From the IMG/VR virus record IMGVR_UViG_3300000227_000010, positions 5,941-41,573 of that record: a stretch of 35,633 bases of DNA, one strand, 5' to 3'. Under the pieces are notes generated by a model, which made no database searches, was not told the origin of the DNA, and saw nothing but the letters and a program-made list of their open reading frames with translations. Below, one piece after another: positions 1-6,363 of this stretch. The DNA is from a virus. The number at the start of each line of letters is the position of its first letter. The stretch's first letter is position 1. The translations under genes and the position numbers were made by a program.

Positions 1-22
1 GAGGCATAAAATCAAGGACCCC

Positions 23-435
23 TTGCCCAGACCGCTATCATGTGACAGCTGCCGTAGCCGCTCCGTCAGCCTCGAGGAGAACTCCGTCCTGTACGGGACG
101 GCTATCGGCAATTGGCCTCTAACCTGGTTCTGTGGCCATTGCAGGGCATCAGTGGGTTGCCATCCCGGGACGGATATCCCACTCGGTAAAATGGCGGATC
201 GAGAAACGAGACAGATGCGTAAAAGGCGCATGAGGAGTTTGACCCTATCTGGAAGCGCGGTAAAATGGATCGGGGCCAGGCATATCAATGGTTGGCTGAA
301 CAGCTTGGGATCGAAGTGGGGGCGTGCCATATATCTTGGTTCGACGCGGCGACCTGCGAGCTAGTAATCAGAATCTGCCGGAAGGCAAGGAGAAAGAAGA
401 GTGTACCTAACAACCGCAAGCGGCCGCGCCATTGA
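23..435 (+). CDS. DUF3268-type zinc-finger protein, frameshifted
   Basis: Role unknown. The first part, from a TTG start behind AAGGA, holds two Cys pairs (C7/C10 and C37/C40) and the segment GCHPGTDIPLG followed by MADRETR, which I recognise as the DUF3268 zinc-finger family common in phages. After the A-run at 221-224 the conserved continuation (AHEEFDPIWKRG, then QAYQWLAEQLGI and CHISWFD) lies in the -1 frame and runs to a stop at 433-435. Adding one A to the run gives a continuous protein of about 137 aa. Without it the frame ends at 364 with an unrelated tail. The corrected end overlaps the next gene by 35 bases. This is probably a sequencing indel, since the site is not a good slippery heptamer. 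Family assignment is from memory. Confidence 0.6.
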
Positions 436-937
436 CATCCAGCGGATAACCCCGGACGACGTCAGCCTTCTGGACATCGCTCACAGCCTGAGCAACCTGT
501 GCCGGTTTGCTGGCCACACACGTGAGTTCTATTCGGTGGCCCAGCACAGTGTTCGGGTCGCCTTGGCGCTCCCTCCGGAGCTCCGCTTGGCCGGACTCCT
601 CCATGACGCGACGGAGGCCTATGTGGTGGACCTACCCCGCCCGCTCAAGTGCCTCTTGCCGGATTACAAGAAGATCGAAGCCAACGTCTGGGAGGCCGTC
701 TCCTTCCGGTTCGGTATTACCCGCTTCGAACATCCATTGATCAAGGAGATGGATGACCGCGCCCTGCGAACGGAGTGGGAGGAGCTTATGCGGCAGCCGC
801 TACCGATGGAGTTCAAGGGGCTGCCCCGCCTCCGGGCGGAGGCCCCTCTCCAACCAAAGGATGCCTACAATCGGTTCCTGTTAACCTTCGCCCAGCTTTC
901 GGATATAAAGCTGCCCCGCTTGGAGGCCCCTCGCTAA
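401..937 (+). CDS. HD-domain phosphohydrolase (YfbR-like)
   Basis: 178 aa, GTG start 7 bases after AAGGAGA. This is a metal-dependent HD-superfamily phosphohydrolase: H49 in SVAQHSV, the HD pair H68-D69 in GLLHDATEAYVVDLP, and a second acidic site near D118/D119 make the usual metal ligands. Members such as YfbR hydrolyse deoxynucleoside monophosphates; phage relatives are usually annotated only as phosphohydrolases. In a phage predicted to carry modified guanine, a role in adjusting the nucleotide pool is possible but is inference. The stop overlaps the next ATG by one base (TAATG), so it is translationally coupled to the nuclease. Confidence 0.8.
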   Translation: MYLTTASGRAIDIQRITPDDVSLLDIAHSLSNLCRFAGHTREFYSVAQHSVRVALALPPELRLAGLLHDATEAYVVDLPRPLKCLLPDYKKIEANVWEAVSFRFGITRFEHPLIKEMDDRALRTEWEELMRQPLPMEFKGLPRLRAEAPLQPKDAYNRFLLTFAQLSDIKLPRLEAPR

Positions 938-1893
938 TGAGCTATACCCCTCGTATCGCAACCCAGACCCTCGCCACTATCGCCGCCCACCTGGAGCGGG
1001 ACCAAGGCGCGGCCTTCCGCCGGCACCTTCGCCACCTCATGCCACAGGCCGAGGACGCCTACCGTGACGAGGAGGATGACTTCCGCTCCTATCTCGGGGC
1101 CTCCCTGATCGGACGCGAGTGCGCCCGGGAGCTCTGGTACTCCTTCCGCTGGACCACCAAGCCCAGCTTCGACGGTCGGATGATCCGACTCTTTAACCGC
1201 GGGCACCTCGAGGAGCCCCGGATGGTGGCCCTGCTCCTGATGATCGGCTGCACCGTCTGGCAGTTTGACGAGGAAGGCAACCAGTTCCGGATCAAGGGAC
1301 ACAGGGGCCACTTCGGCGGCAGGATGGATGGTGTCATCCTCGGTATCCCGGAGATCCCAGACGAGCCAGTGCTCGGGGAGTTTAAGACCCACAACGACAA
1401 GTCCTTCCAGAAGCTGAAGGGGGACGGCGTCCGCGAGGCCAAGTTCGAGCACTATGTTCAGATGCAGATGTACATGGGCAAGAACGGGTTCCGCTGGGCG
1501 CTCTACATGGCGGTCAACAAGAATGACGACGAGCTCTACGCCGAGCTGGTTGCCTTCGACCAAGTGACCTATGACCGGTTCCTGGACCGCTCCGCCATGG
1601 TGATTGACGCCGTCGAACCACCACCCCGGATCAACAACAGCCCGGGCTGGTACAAGTGCAAGTTCTGTGACCACTCCCCGGTCTGCCACGGAGCCGCCAT
1701 GCCCGAGAAGAATTGCCGCACCTGCCGCTGGTCTACTCCTATTGATGAAGGCAAGTGGATATGCGAAAATCCGAAGTGTATAGCGGACGCCGAGGCCCAA
1801 GGATGGGAGGACCCCATCGAGCTCGACAAGGAAGCCCAGCTCCGCGGCTGCGACGACTACGAACTCCACCCATTGATCAAGGCGAAGCAATAG
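937..1893 (+). CDS. PD-(D/E)XK nuclease, Cas4/RecB-like, with predicted Fe-S cluster
   Basis: 318 aa from the ATG at 937, which overlaps the upstream stop; a longer in-frame start at 775 would lie inside the HD gene. The nuclease core shows E92/E93 (RGHLEE), D131 (GGRMDG), E148-x-K150 (LGEFKT) and a Q175-x3-Y179 motif. C63 near the N-terminus plus C241, C244 and C250 match the one-plus-three cysteine pattern of Cas4 and AddB, where they bind a 4Fe-4S cluster. A further C-terminal set, C260/C263 and C276/C281, looks like an added zinc knuckle. Expected role: exonuclease in phage DNA replication or recombination, paired with the helicase next door. The fold is clear; the exact role is inferred. 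Confidence 0.8.
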   Translation: MSYTPRIATQTLATIAAHLERDQGAAFRRHLRHLMPQAEDAYRDEEDDFRSYLGASLIGRECARELWYSFRWTTKPSFDGRMIRLFNRGHLEEPRMVALLLMIGCTVWQFDEEGNQFRIKGHRGHFGGRMDGVILGIPEIPDEPVLGEFKTHNDKSFQKLKGDGVREAKFEHYVQMQMYMGKNGFRWALYMAVNKNDDELYAELVAFDQVTYDRFLDRSAMVIDAVEPPPRINNSPGWYKCKFCDHSPVCHGAAMPEKNCRTCRWSTPIDEGKWICENPKCIADAEAQGWEDPIELDKEAQLRGCDDYELHPLIKAKQ

Positions 1894-1894
1894 A

Positions 1895-3604
1895 ATGAAG
1901 TTCCGCGACTACCAAGACTATGCGATCGAGTCCGTCTTCCGCTACTTCGAAGAAGGCGGGGAGGGCAACCCGGTCGTTGCCATGCCTACCGGCACCGGTA
2001 AGTCCATGGTCATTGGCGGTTTCATTCAGCGGGCCTTCCAGCGCTACCCCGGCCAGCGGATCATGAAGCTGACCCACGTCAAGGAGCTCATCGAGCAGAA
2101 TTTCGAGAAGCTCCTGGCCATTTGGCCGACCGCCCCTGCGGGCATCTTCTCCGCGGGGCTAGGGCGCCGGGACACCTACTGCCCGATCACCTACGCCGGG
2201 ATCGCCACCGCTATCAAGGCGGTGAAGACCTTCGGCCATGTTGACCTCTTGCTGATTGACGAATGCCATCTGGTTTCCCCGAAGGCGGATACCATGTATC
2301 AGGTATTCATCAACGGCCTCAAGAAGGTCAACCCGTACCTCAAGGTGATCGGGTTTACCGCTACACACTACCGGATGGGGCAAGGCCTCCTGATCGAGGA
2401 GGGCGGGCTCTTCACCGACGTTTGTGTCGATATGACGACCCTCGCGGCCTTCAACTGGTTCCTGGCCGAAGGCTACCTCTGCCCGCTGGTCCCACGGCCT
2501 ACCCGCACGGAGCTGGACGTGGAGGGGGTCAAGGTCCAACAGGGCGAGTACAACCTCAAGCAGCTGCAGGCCGCCGTAGACCGGGACGAGGTGACCCATG
2601 CCGCCCTGCTGGAAGCCCTCGAGATGGGGCATGACCGCCAGCACTGGCTGGTCTTCGCTTCCGGGGTGGAGCACGCCATCCATGTTACCGCTATGCTGGA
2701 GAGCCTCGGGATCTCCGCCACCTGCGTCCATTCCAAGATGAGTGACAAGGAGCGGGACCAGCGGTTGGCGGACTACAAGGCTGGTAAGTACCGGGCCATG
2801 GTCAACAGCGGTATTCTGACCACGGGTTTCGATTTCCCGGCCATCGACCTGATTGTCATGCTTCGCCCGACCCAGTCGCCGGGGCTGTGGGTCCAGATGC
2901 TTGGGCGGGGTACCCGTCCACTCTACGCCCCCGGCTTTGACCTGGACACCACCGAGGGCCGGCTGGCCGCCATCATCAACAGCCCGAAGCGCAACTGCCT
3001 TGTGTTGGACTTTGCCGGCAATACCCGTCGCCTCGGCCCGATCAACGACCCGGTCGTTCCGAAGCGCAAGGGCAGGGGCGGGGGCCAGGCCCCGGTCCGC
3101 ATCTGTGAGAACTGCGGCATCTACTGCCATGCCAGCCTGACCCACTGTCCGGAATGCGGCTTCGGGTTTCCGCGGTCCATCAAGTTCGGTTCCCATGCGG
3201 GAACCGAGGCCCTGATCCGTGACGCGCAGGAGTTCCCACAGGTGGAGCTGTTCCGGGTGGACAGTGTGGTCTACAACGAGCACCGCAAGGAGGGGCGCCC
3301 GCCCAGCATCCGGGTCAGCTACTACTGCGGGCTGCGTATGTTCGACGAATGGGTCTGCCTCGAGCATGAGGGCTTCGCCCGCAAGAAGGCCCGGGACTGG
3401 TGGCGTCAACGATCCGCTATATGGAACCTGAGTTATAACGAGGACCCAACCCCACCGCCGGAACCGCCCGAGACCATCGCCGACGCCTTTCAGCGCCTTG
3501 GCGAACTTCGTACCCCGACCCACATCAGGGTCTGGGTTAACAAGAAGCATCCAGAGATTATGAGCTATGAATACGGATCAACAGCACCAAACACAGCGGA
3601 TTGA
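1895..3604 (+). CDS. SF2 DEAD/DEAH-type DNA helicase
   Basis: 569 aa. Motifs in order: Q-like start RDYQDYAIE, Walker A PTGTGKS (31-37), motif II DECH (122-125), motif III TAT (155-157), and C-terminal motif VI QMLGRGTRP. The second RecA-like domain is followed near residues 404-422 by a four-Cys zinc ribbon (CENC then CPEC). Similar phage proteins (UvsW/RecG/type III restriction-like helicases) act on branched or replicating DNA. It follows the nuclease with only a one-base gap, so the two probably work together. Its 3' end overlaps the small gene after it by 38 bases. Confidence 0.88.
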   Translation: MKFRDYQDYAIESVFRYFEEGGEGNPVVAMPTGTGKSMVIGGFIQRAFQRYPGQRIMKLTHVKELIEQNFEKLLAIWPTAPAGIFSAGLGRRDTYCPITYAGIATAIKAVKTFGHVDLLLIDECHLVSPKADTMYQVFINGLKKVNPYLKVIGFTATHYRMGQGLLIEEGGLFTDVCVDMTTLAAFNWFLAEGYLCPLVPRPTRTELDVEGVKVQQGEYNLKQLQAAVDRDEVTHAALLEALEMGHDRQHWLVFASGVEHAIHVTAMLESLGISATCVHSKMSDKERDQRLADYKAGKYRAMVNSGILTTGFDFPAIDLIVMLRPTQSPGLWVQMLGRGTRPLYAPGFDLDTTEGRLAAIINSPKRNCLVLDFAGNTRRLGPINDPVVPKRKGRGGGQAPVRICENCGIYCHASLTHCPECGFGFPRSIKFGSHAGTEALIRDAQEFPQVELFRVDSVVYNEHRKEGRPPSIRVSYYCGLRMFDEWVCLEHEGFARKKARDWWRQRSAIWNLSYNEDPTPPPEPPETIADAFQRLGELRTPTHIRVWVNKKHPEIMSYEYGSTAPNTAD

Positions 3605-3764
3605 GCTCCAGGAACGGATCATCCGCTCCCAGAATTGGACCACCTGCCTCAATTGCGAATACTGGGAAAACGAGGCCAAGCGTTGCTCCCAGTTCAACGC
3701 CCAGCCCCCGCTCGAGGTCATTGTGGTGGGCTGCCCTGAGTGGTTAGGGGAGATCCCGTTCTGA
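3567..3764 (+). CDS. Small four-cysteine protein, function unknown
   Basis: 65 aa, starting inside the helicase 3' end. It has a CLNC pair (C27/C30) and two further cysteines (C40, C56), a pattern that could bind one zinc. The segment between C40 and C56 is hydrophobic and proline-containing. The pattern resembles small cysteine proteins often seen in phage replication modules, but I do not recognise a named family. The overlap with the helicase and the lack of other coding frames support it as real. Confidence 0.6.
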   Translation: MNTDQQHQTQRIELQERIIRSQNWTTCLNCEYWENEAKRCSQFNAQPPLEVIVVGCPEWLGEIPF

Positions 3765-3791
3765 CTTGATCTGGCTTTTCTCTTGCCTCTA

Positions 3792-3805
3792 GAAAGGCGC
3801 CTTTC
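3792..3805 (+). other. Short palindrome after the helicase operon
   Basis: GAAAGGCGCCTTTC is a perfect 14-base palindrome 27 bases after the 65-aa gene and upstream of the next promoter. The position suits transcription termination, but no T-run follows, so a rho-independent terminator is not demonstrated. Confidence 0.25.
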
Positions 3806-3842
3806 GATTCGAACATTCAATCGCTCCCGGGCGCCCAACCTG

Positions 3843-3888
3843 TTACCACCCGATCCGGGGTCCCCTATAATTCAATCATGGTTAGGGG
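3843..3888 (+). promoter_or_regulatory. Sigma70-type promoter with operator-like inverted repeat (copy 1)
   Basis: -35 TTACCA (3843-3848), 17-base spacer, perfect -10 TATAAT (3866-3871). The -10 lies inside CCCCTA-N15-TAGGGG (3862-3888). The same inverted repeat with a similar core (AATCATG followed by RTTAGGGG) recurs over the promoter at 12432. It drives the gene at 3931 after a leader of about 50 bases. Confidence 0.7.
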
Positions 3889-3930
3889 GAATGGGTCCCT
3901 CGGATCATAAACCAGGACAGGAGCAAGATT

Positions 3931-4425
3931 ATGAAATTCTACACCGTTAAATCTTCCGCACACCGCGCCGCTAAGCAGGCTGGTCTGGAAAAGGAACAGT
4001 ACGAAATCATCGAGGTCGACGGCAAATTCGGCTTCCAGGTCACCGCCGAAGAAACCCCGGCCGAAGAAATTGAGCAGCCGGTGGTAGGCGAGTTTGTTAA
4101 CTGTCCCCACAGCGGTATCCACCTGAGCAACGGCGACGATGTAAACGGGGAAACCATCAAGCACGAAGAGTTCGAGTGCCTCGGCTGCGGTAAAGAGTTT
4201 GGCCCCGCCATTAAGAAGGCCCGCAAGACTATGGTCACCGCCCACTCCACCGTTGAACGCCCGACTAAGCTGGTATGGCATATCGCGGACGAGATGTTCA
4301 ACGCTAACCCGGAGGTTCGCCGCAAGGACGTGATCGCCGAGTGCGTTAACCGCGGCATCGCTTTCTACACCGCCCGTACCCAGTACCAGCAGTGGCTGGC
4401 CACGAAGAACGGCACCGCTAAGTAA
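3931..4425 (+). CDS. Zinc-knuckle protein with C-terminal paralogous domain (copy 1)
   Basis: 164 aa, AGGAGC seven bases before the ATG. The N-terminal part (KSSAHRAAKQAGL) is not assigned. The middle has C58, H60/H64 and CLGC (C83/C86), a likely single zinc site. Residues about 109-160 (KLVWHIADEMF to TARTQYQQWL) form a domain repeated in the next two genes at 4438 and 5220. Its pattern is W-x-IAD, a basic R/K-rich middle, then TQY-x2-W, which suggests a small helical, perhaps DNA-binding, fold. It is the first gene after the operator-bearing promoter, so early expression is likely. Function is unknown. Confidence 0.75.
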   Translation: MKFYTVKSSAHRAAKQAGLEKEQYEIIEVDGKFGFQVTAEETPAEEIEQPVVGEFVNCPHSGIHLSNGDDVNGETIKHEEFECLGCGKEFGPAIKKARKTMVTAHSTVERPTKLVWHIADEMFNANPEVRRKDVIAECVNRGIAFYTARTQYQQWLATKNGTAK

Positions 4426-4437
4426 CAGGAGGCCAAC

Positions 4438-5118
4438 ATGCGCGACCTCGTAACCCGGGGTCGCCATCCTGCCGACCCTACCGGGGAGGTGTATGGCGAC
4501 ACCCACTGGCCCCTACCGAACTACTATGATAGGGAACCCACCATGAACATTGCAATCAACCGCGAAACCATGACCTTCATCGGGCTTGGCGAGTACCGGG
4601 TGGTGTGGGCCAAAGCTCTTGACGAGGTTGCGCCCGAAGCCATCGTAATCGGGGAAGCTGCGTCCAGCCGGACGTATAGCAAGTTCACGGACATGGAGCT
4701 CAAGCTCCTGTACCGGAACACCACGGGGTTCCAGCACGAGGGCTTTGACTACAACGCTCTGCTCCAGTCCTGCAAGGTCCTTGGCCTCAAGCTGGAGCCC
4801 CTCCCCACCCCTCCGGGGCTGGTCCGGCTACCCAACCGGCCCACCCCGGAAACCCCGGCCCCCACGCCCCGTAAAACCCCCGTGGCGAGGGCGGAGGGGG
4901 CCACCCCTACCCCAAGTGCCCGGCCCAAGCCCGGGACGGCTACCGGGCGTGTCTGGGATATCGCAGATGAGGTTGCTGCCGCGATGCCGGATGCTGACCA
5001 CAAGGCCCAGCGTGCGGAGATCGTCCGCCGCGCCGTGGCCGAGGGGATCAACCCGGCAACCGTTCAGGTCCAGTACGGCAAATGGAAGGGATCTAAAAAC
5101 CAGGTGGCGGGTGCTTGA
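4438..5118 (+). CDS. Protein with C-terminal paralogous domain (copy 2)
   Basis: 226 aa; start chosen because AGGAGG lies 5 bases upstream. An internal ATG at 4543 has no good ribosome site. Residues 36-120 look like a folded domain I cannot name. Residues about 125-160 are a Pro/Ala/Thr-rich linker. Residues about 165-220 (GRVWDIADEVAAAMP to VQVQYGKWKG) are the same domain found in the genes at 3931 and 5220. It lies 12 bases downstream of the first copy, in the same operon. The -35 of the next promoter overlaps its stop codon. Function unknown. Confidence 0.7.
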   Translation: MRDLVTRGRHPADPTGEVYGDTHWPLPNYYDREPTMNIAINRETMTFIGLGEYRVVWAKALDEVAPEAIVIGEAASSRTYSKFTDMELKLLYRNTTGFQHEGFDYNALLQSCKVLGLKLEPLPTPPGLVRLPNRPTPETPAPTPRKTPVARAEGATPTPSARPKPGTATGRVWDIADEVAAAMPDADHKAQRAEIVRRAVAEGINPATVQVQYGKWKGSKNQVAGA

Positions 5119-5143
5119 CCCCGGTACTGGTGTAGGCTAAGAT
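5115..5143 (+). promoter_or_regulatory. Sigma70-type promoter for the third paralogue
   Basis: TTGACC (5115-5120), exactly 17 bases, TAAGAT (5138-5143). The -35 overlaps the stop codon of the upstream gene. A leader of about 70 bases follows before the ATG at 5220. Confidence 0.6.
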
Positions 5144-5152
5144 TCACGTCAT

Positions 5153-5195
5153 GGGCTGGTGCATGTCGCAACGGCCCCTTAACCGGGCACAGCCC
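5153..5195 (+). other. Structured 5' leader hairpin
   Basis: GGGCTGGTGC (5153-5162) pairs with GCACAGCCC (5187-5195), nine base pairs with one bulged G, enclosing a 24-base loop. It lies in the untranslated leader between the promoter at 5115 and the ribosome site at 5208. Possible attenuator or mRNA-stabilising element; it does not match any riboswitch consensus I know. Confidence 0.35.
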
Positions 5196-5219
5196 ACCAT
5201 CTTATCCAGGAGAAATGCA

Positions 5220-5534
5220 ATGAGTGAGAATCAGACCCCGGCCGCTGCGGCCACCAAGGATATCCAGAACGGCATCACCCGTCCGAAGGCGGGTACCAAG
5301 ACTGGCCGCATCTGGGAGATCGCGGACAGCCTGTCTGCACAGGAAGGCAGTCCGGTCTCCCGCAAGAAGGTCCTCGAGGCTGCCATGGCCGAGGACATCA
5401 ATGCCGCCACCGCTGCGACCCAGTACGGCCGCTGGCGCAAGTACCATGGCCTCGGTGCCGAGCCGAAGGAAGCCGCGCCTGCCGCTGAAGGTGGTGAAGG
5501 CTCCGACGTGAGCACCGAAGCCGACAGCGAGTAA
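5220..5534 (+). CDS. Short protein made mostly of the paralogous domain (copy 3)
   Basis: 104 aa from ATG 5220, with AGGAGA six bases upstream. The in-frame ATG at 5151 sits just after the -10 box and has no ribosome site. Residues about 24-78 (GRIWEIADSLS to TQYGRWRKYHGL) are the cleanest copy of the domain shared with the genes at 3931 and 4438. A short N-terminal stretch and an acidic Ala/Glu-rich tail flank it. It has its own promoter and its own terminator, so it is a one-gene transcription unit just ahead of the deazaguanine cassette, consistent with high expression. Candidate small DNA-binding or inhibitor protein; this is inference. Confidence 0.75.
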   Translation: MSENQTPAAAATKDIQNGITRPKAGTKTGRIWEIADSLSAQEGSPVSRKKVLEAAMAEDINAATAATQYGRWRKYHGLGAEPKEAAPAAEGGEGSDVSTEADSE

Positions 5535-5551
5535 CCTCGGCTGGTTGGTGG

Positions 5552-5585
5552 AGAAAGGGCAGGTTCATCCTGCCCTTTCTTTTGC
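5552..5585 (+). terminator. Rho-independent terminator
   Basis: A perfect 12-bp stem, AGAAAGGGCAGG with CCTGCCCTTTCT, loop TTCAT, followed by TTTGC on the + strand. It closes the single-gene unit at 5220-5534 and separates it from the queE promoter. Confidence 0.88.
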
Positions 5586-5597
5586 TCTAAAATCCCG

Positions 5598-5626
5598 TTG
5601 TGTACACGCCTGTCTGGGCATATAAT
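5598..5626 (+). promoter_or_regulatory. Promoter of the deazaguanine cassette
   Basis: TTGTGT (5598-5603), 17 bases, perfect TATAAT (5621-5626), then GAGGAG and the queE GTG at 5655. The palindrome GTGTACAC (5600-5607) overlaps the -35, and GTACAC recurs beside the ribosome site, so an operator is possible. Confidence 0.68.
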
Positions 5627-5654
5627 AGAGTGACCAACCACGAGGAGTACACAC

Positions 5655-6356
5655 GTGAACCAACCGCTGAACCAGCAGCCCATCGCCAAGCAGAATCTGC
5701 ATGAGCGCGGGCTCCTGGACCTCCACCACATATTCTCGACGATTCAGGGCGAAGGCCCGTTCGCCGGGGTCCCTGCCGTCTTCGTTCGGCTGTTCGGCTG
5801 CAACCTGCGGTGCCCGATGTGCGATACGGATTACACCAGCCACCGCTCGCAGGTCATGCCGCACTTCATCCTGGACTCAGTCAAGGAGATGTCCAGCCCG
5901 TCCAAGCTGGTGGTGTTCAGCGGCGGTGAGCCCATGCGCCAGAACATCGCCCCAGCCGTCCGGCTACTGCTGGAGCATGGCTACCGGGTCCAGATCGAGA
6001 CCAACGGGACCTTGTTTGTCCCGGACCTCCCCTATGACCGGATCACGGTCGTCTGCAGCCCGAAGGCTGGCAAGATCAACGCCGAGCTGGCTCCCCATAT
6101 CACGGCGCTGAAGTATGTACTCCACGCCAACAGCATTGACCCAGAAGACGGCCTGCCCCGCAAGGCGCTGGCGCACCCAGCAGCCCCACGTGTGGCCAGA
6201 CCCCCCGTCGGGTTCAAAGGGACCGTTTACGTGCAGCCCATCGACGTGAACGATCCGATCGAGAATAACCGCCATCTGGACGCCGCCATCCGCAGCTGCT
6301 TGAAGTTCGGTTATACCCTGTGCCTGCAAACGCACAAAATCATCAACCTGGAGTAA
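5655..6356 (+). CDS. queE: 7-carboxy-7-deazaguanine synthase QueE (radical SAM)
   Basis: 233 aa, GTG start 7 bases after GAGGAG. QueE is the radical-SAM enzyme that converts 6-carboxy-tetrahydropterin to 7-carboxy-7-deazaguanine. The substrate loop FSTIQGEGPFAG, the Fe-S cysteines C49, C53 and C56 in FGCNLRCPMC, and the SAM-binding FSGGEP (89-93) are all present. Length fits the family. It is the first gene of a cassette in which all genes lie head to tail with gaps under 10 bases or overlaps. Downstream partners are QueC, QueD and FolE, so the assignment is well supported by context as well as motifs. Confidence 0.93.
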   Translation: MNQPLNQQPIAKQNLHERGLLDLHHIFSTIQGEGPFAGVPAVFVRLFGCNLRCPMCDTDYTSHRSQVMPHFILDSVKEMSSPSKLVVFSGGEPMRQNIAPAVRLLLEHGYRVQIETNGTLFVPDLPYDRITVVCSPKAGKINAELAPHITALKYVLHANSIDPEDGLPRKALAHPAAPRVARPPVGFKGTVYVQPIDVNDPIENNRHLDAAIRSCLKFGYTLCLQTHKIINLE

Positions 6357-6363
6357 TATCATC

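Noticed and set aside
214-232. Programmed -1 frameshift in the DUF3268-type gene
   Set aside because: CGT-AAA-AGG lacks the X-XXY-YYZ arrangement and slipping would put the Lys tRNA on TAA; a missing A explains it better.
775-936. Upstream extension of the nuclease gene to 775
   Set aside because: It lies inside the HD phosphohydrolase gene and has no family similarity; the ATG at 937 overlaps the upstream stop in the usual coupled manner.
934-3550. Long minus-strand frames (318 and 463 aa) opposite the nuclease and helicase genes
   Set aside because: They are antisense shadows of GC-rich codons: no ribosome sites, repetitive Val/Leu/Asp/Gly composition, and the plus-strand genes have clear enzyme motifs.
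5115-5220. preQ1-type riboswitch in the leader before the deazaguanine genes
   Set aside because: The hairpin does not match preQ1 aptamer consensus (no A-rich tail pairing into a C/U-rich loop), and the leader belongs to the 104-aa gene, not to queE.
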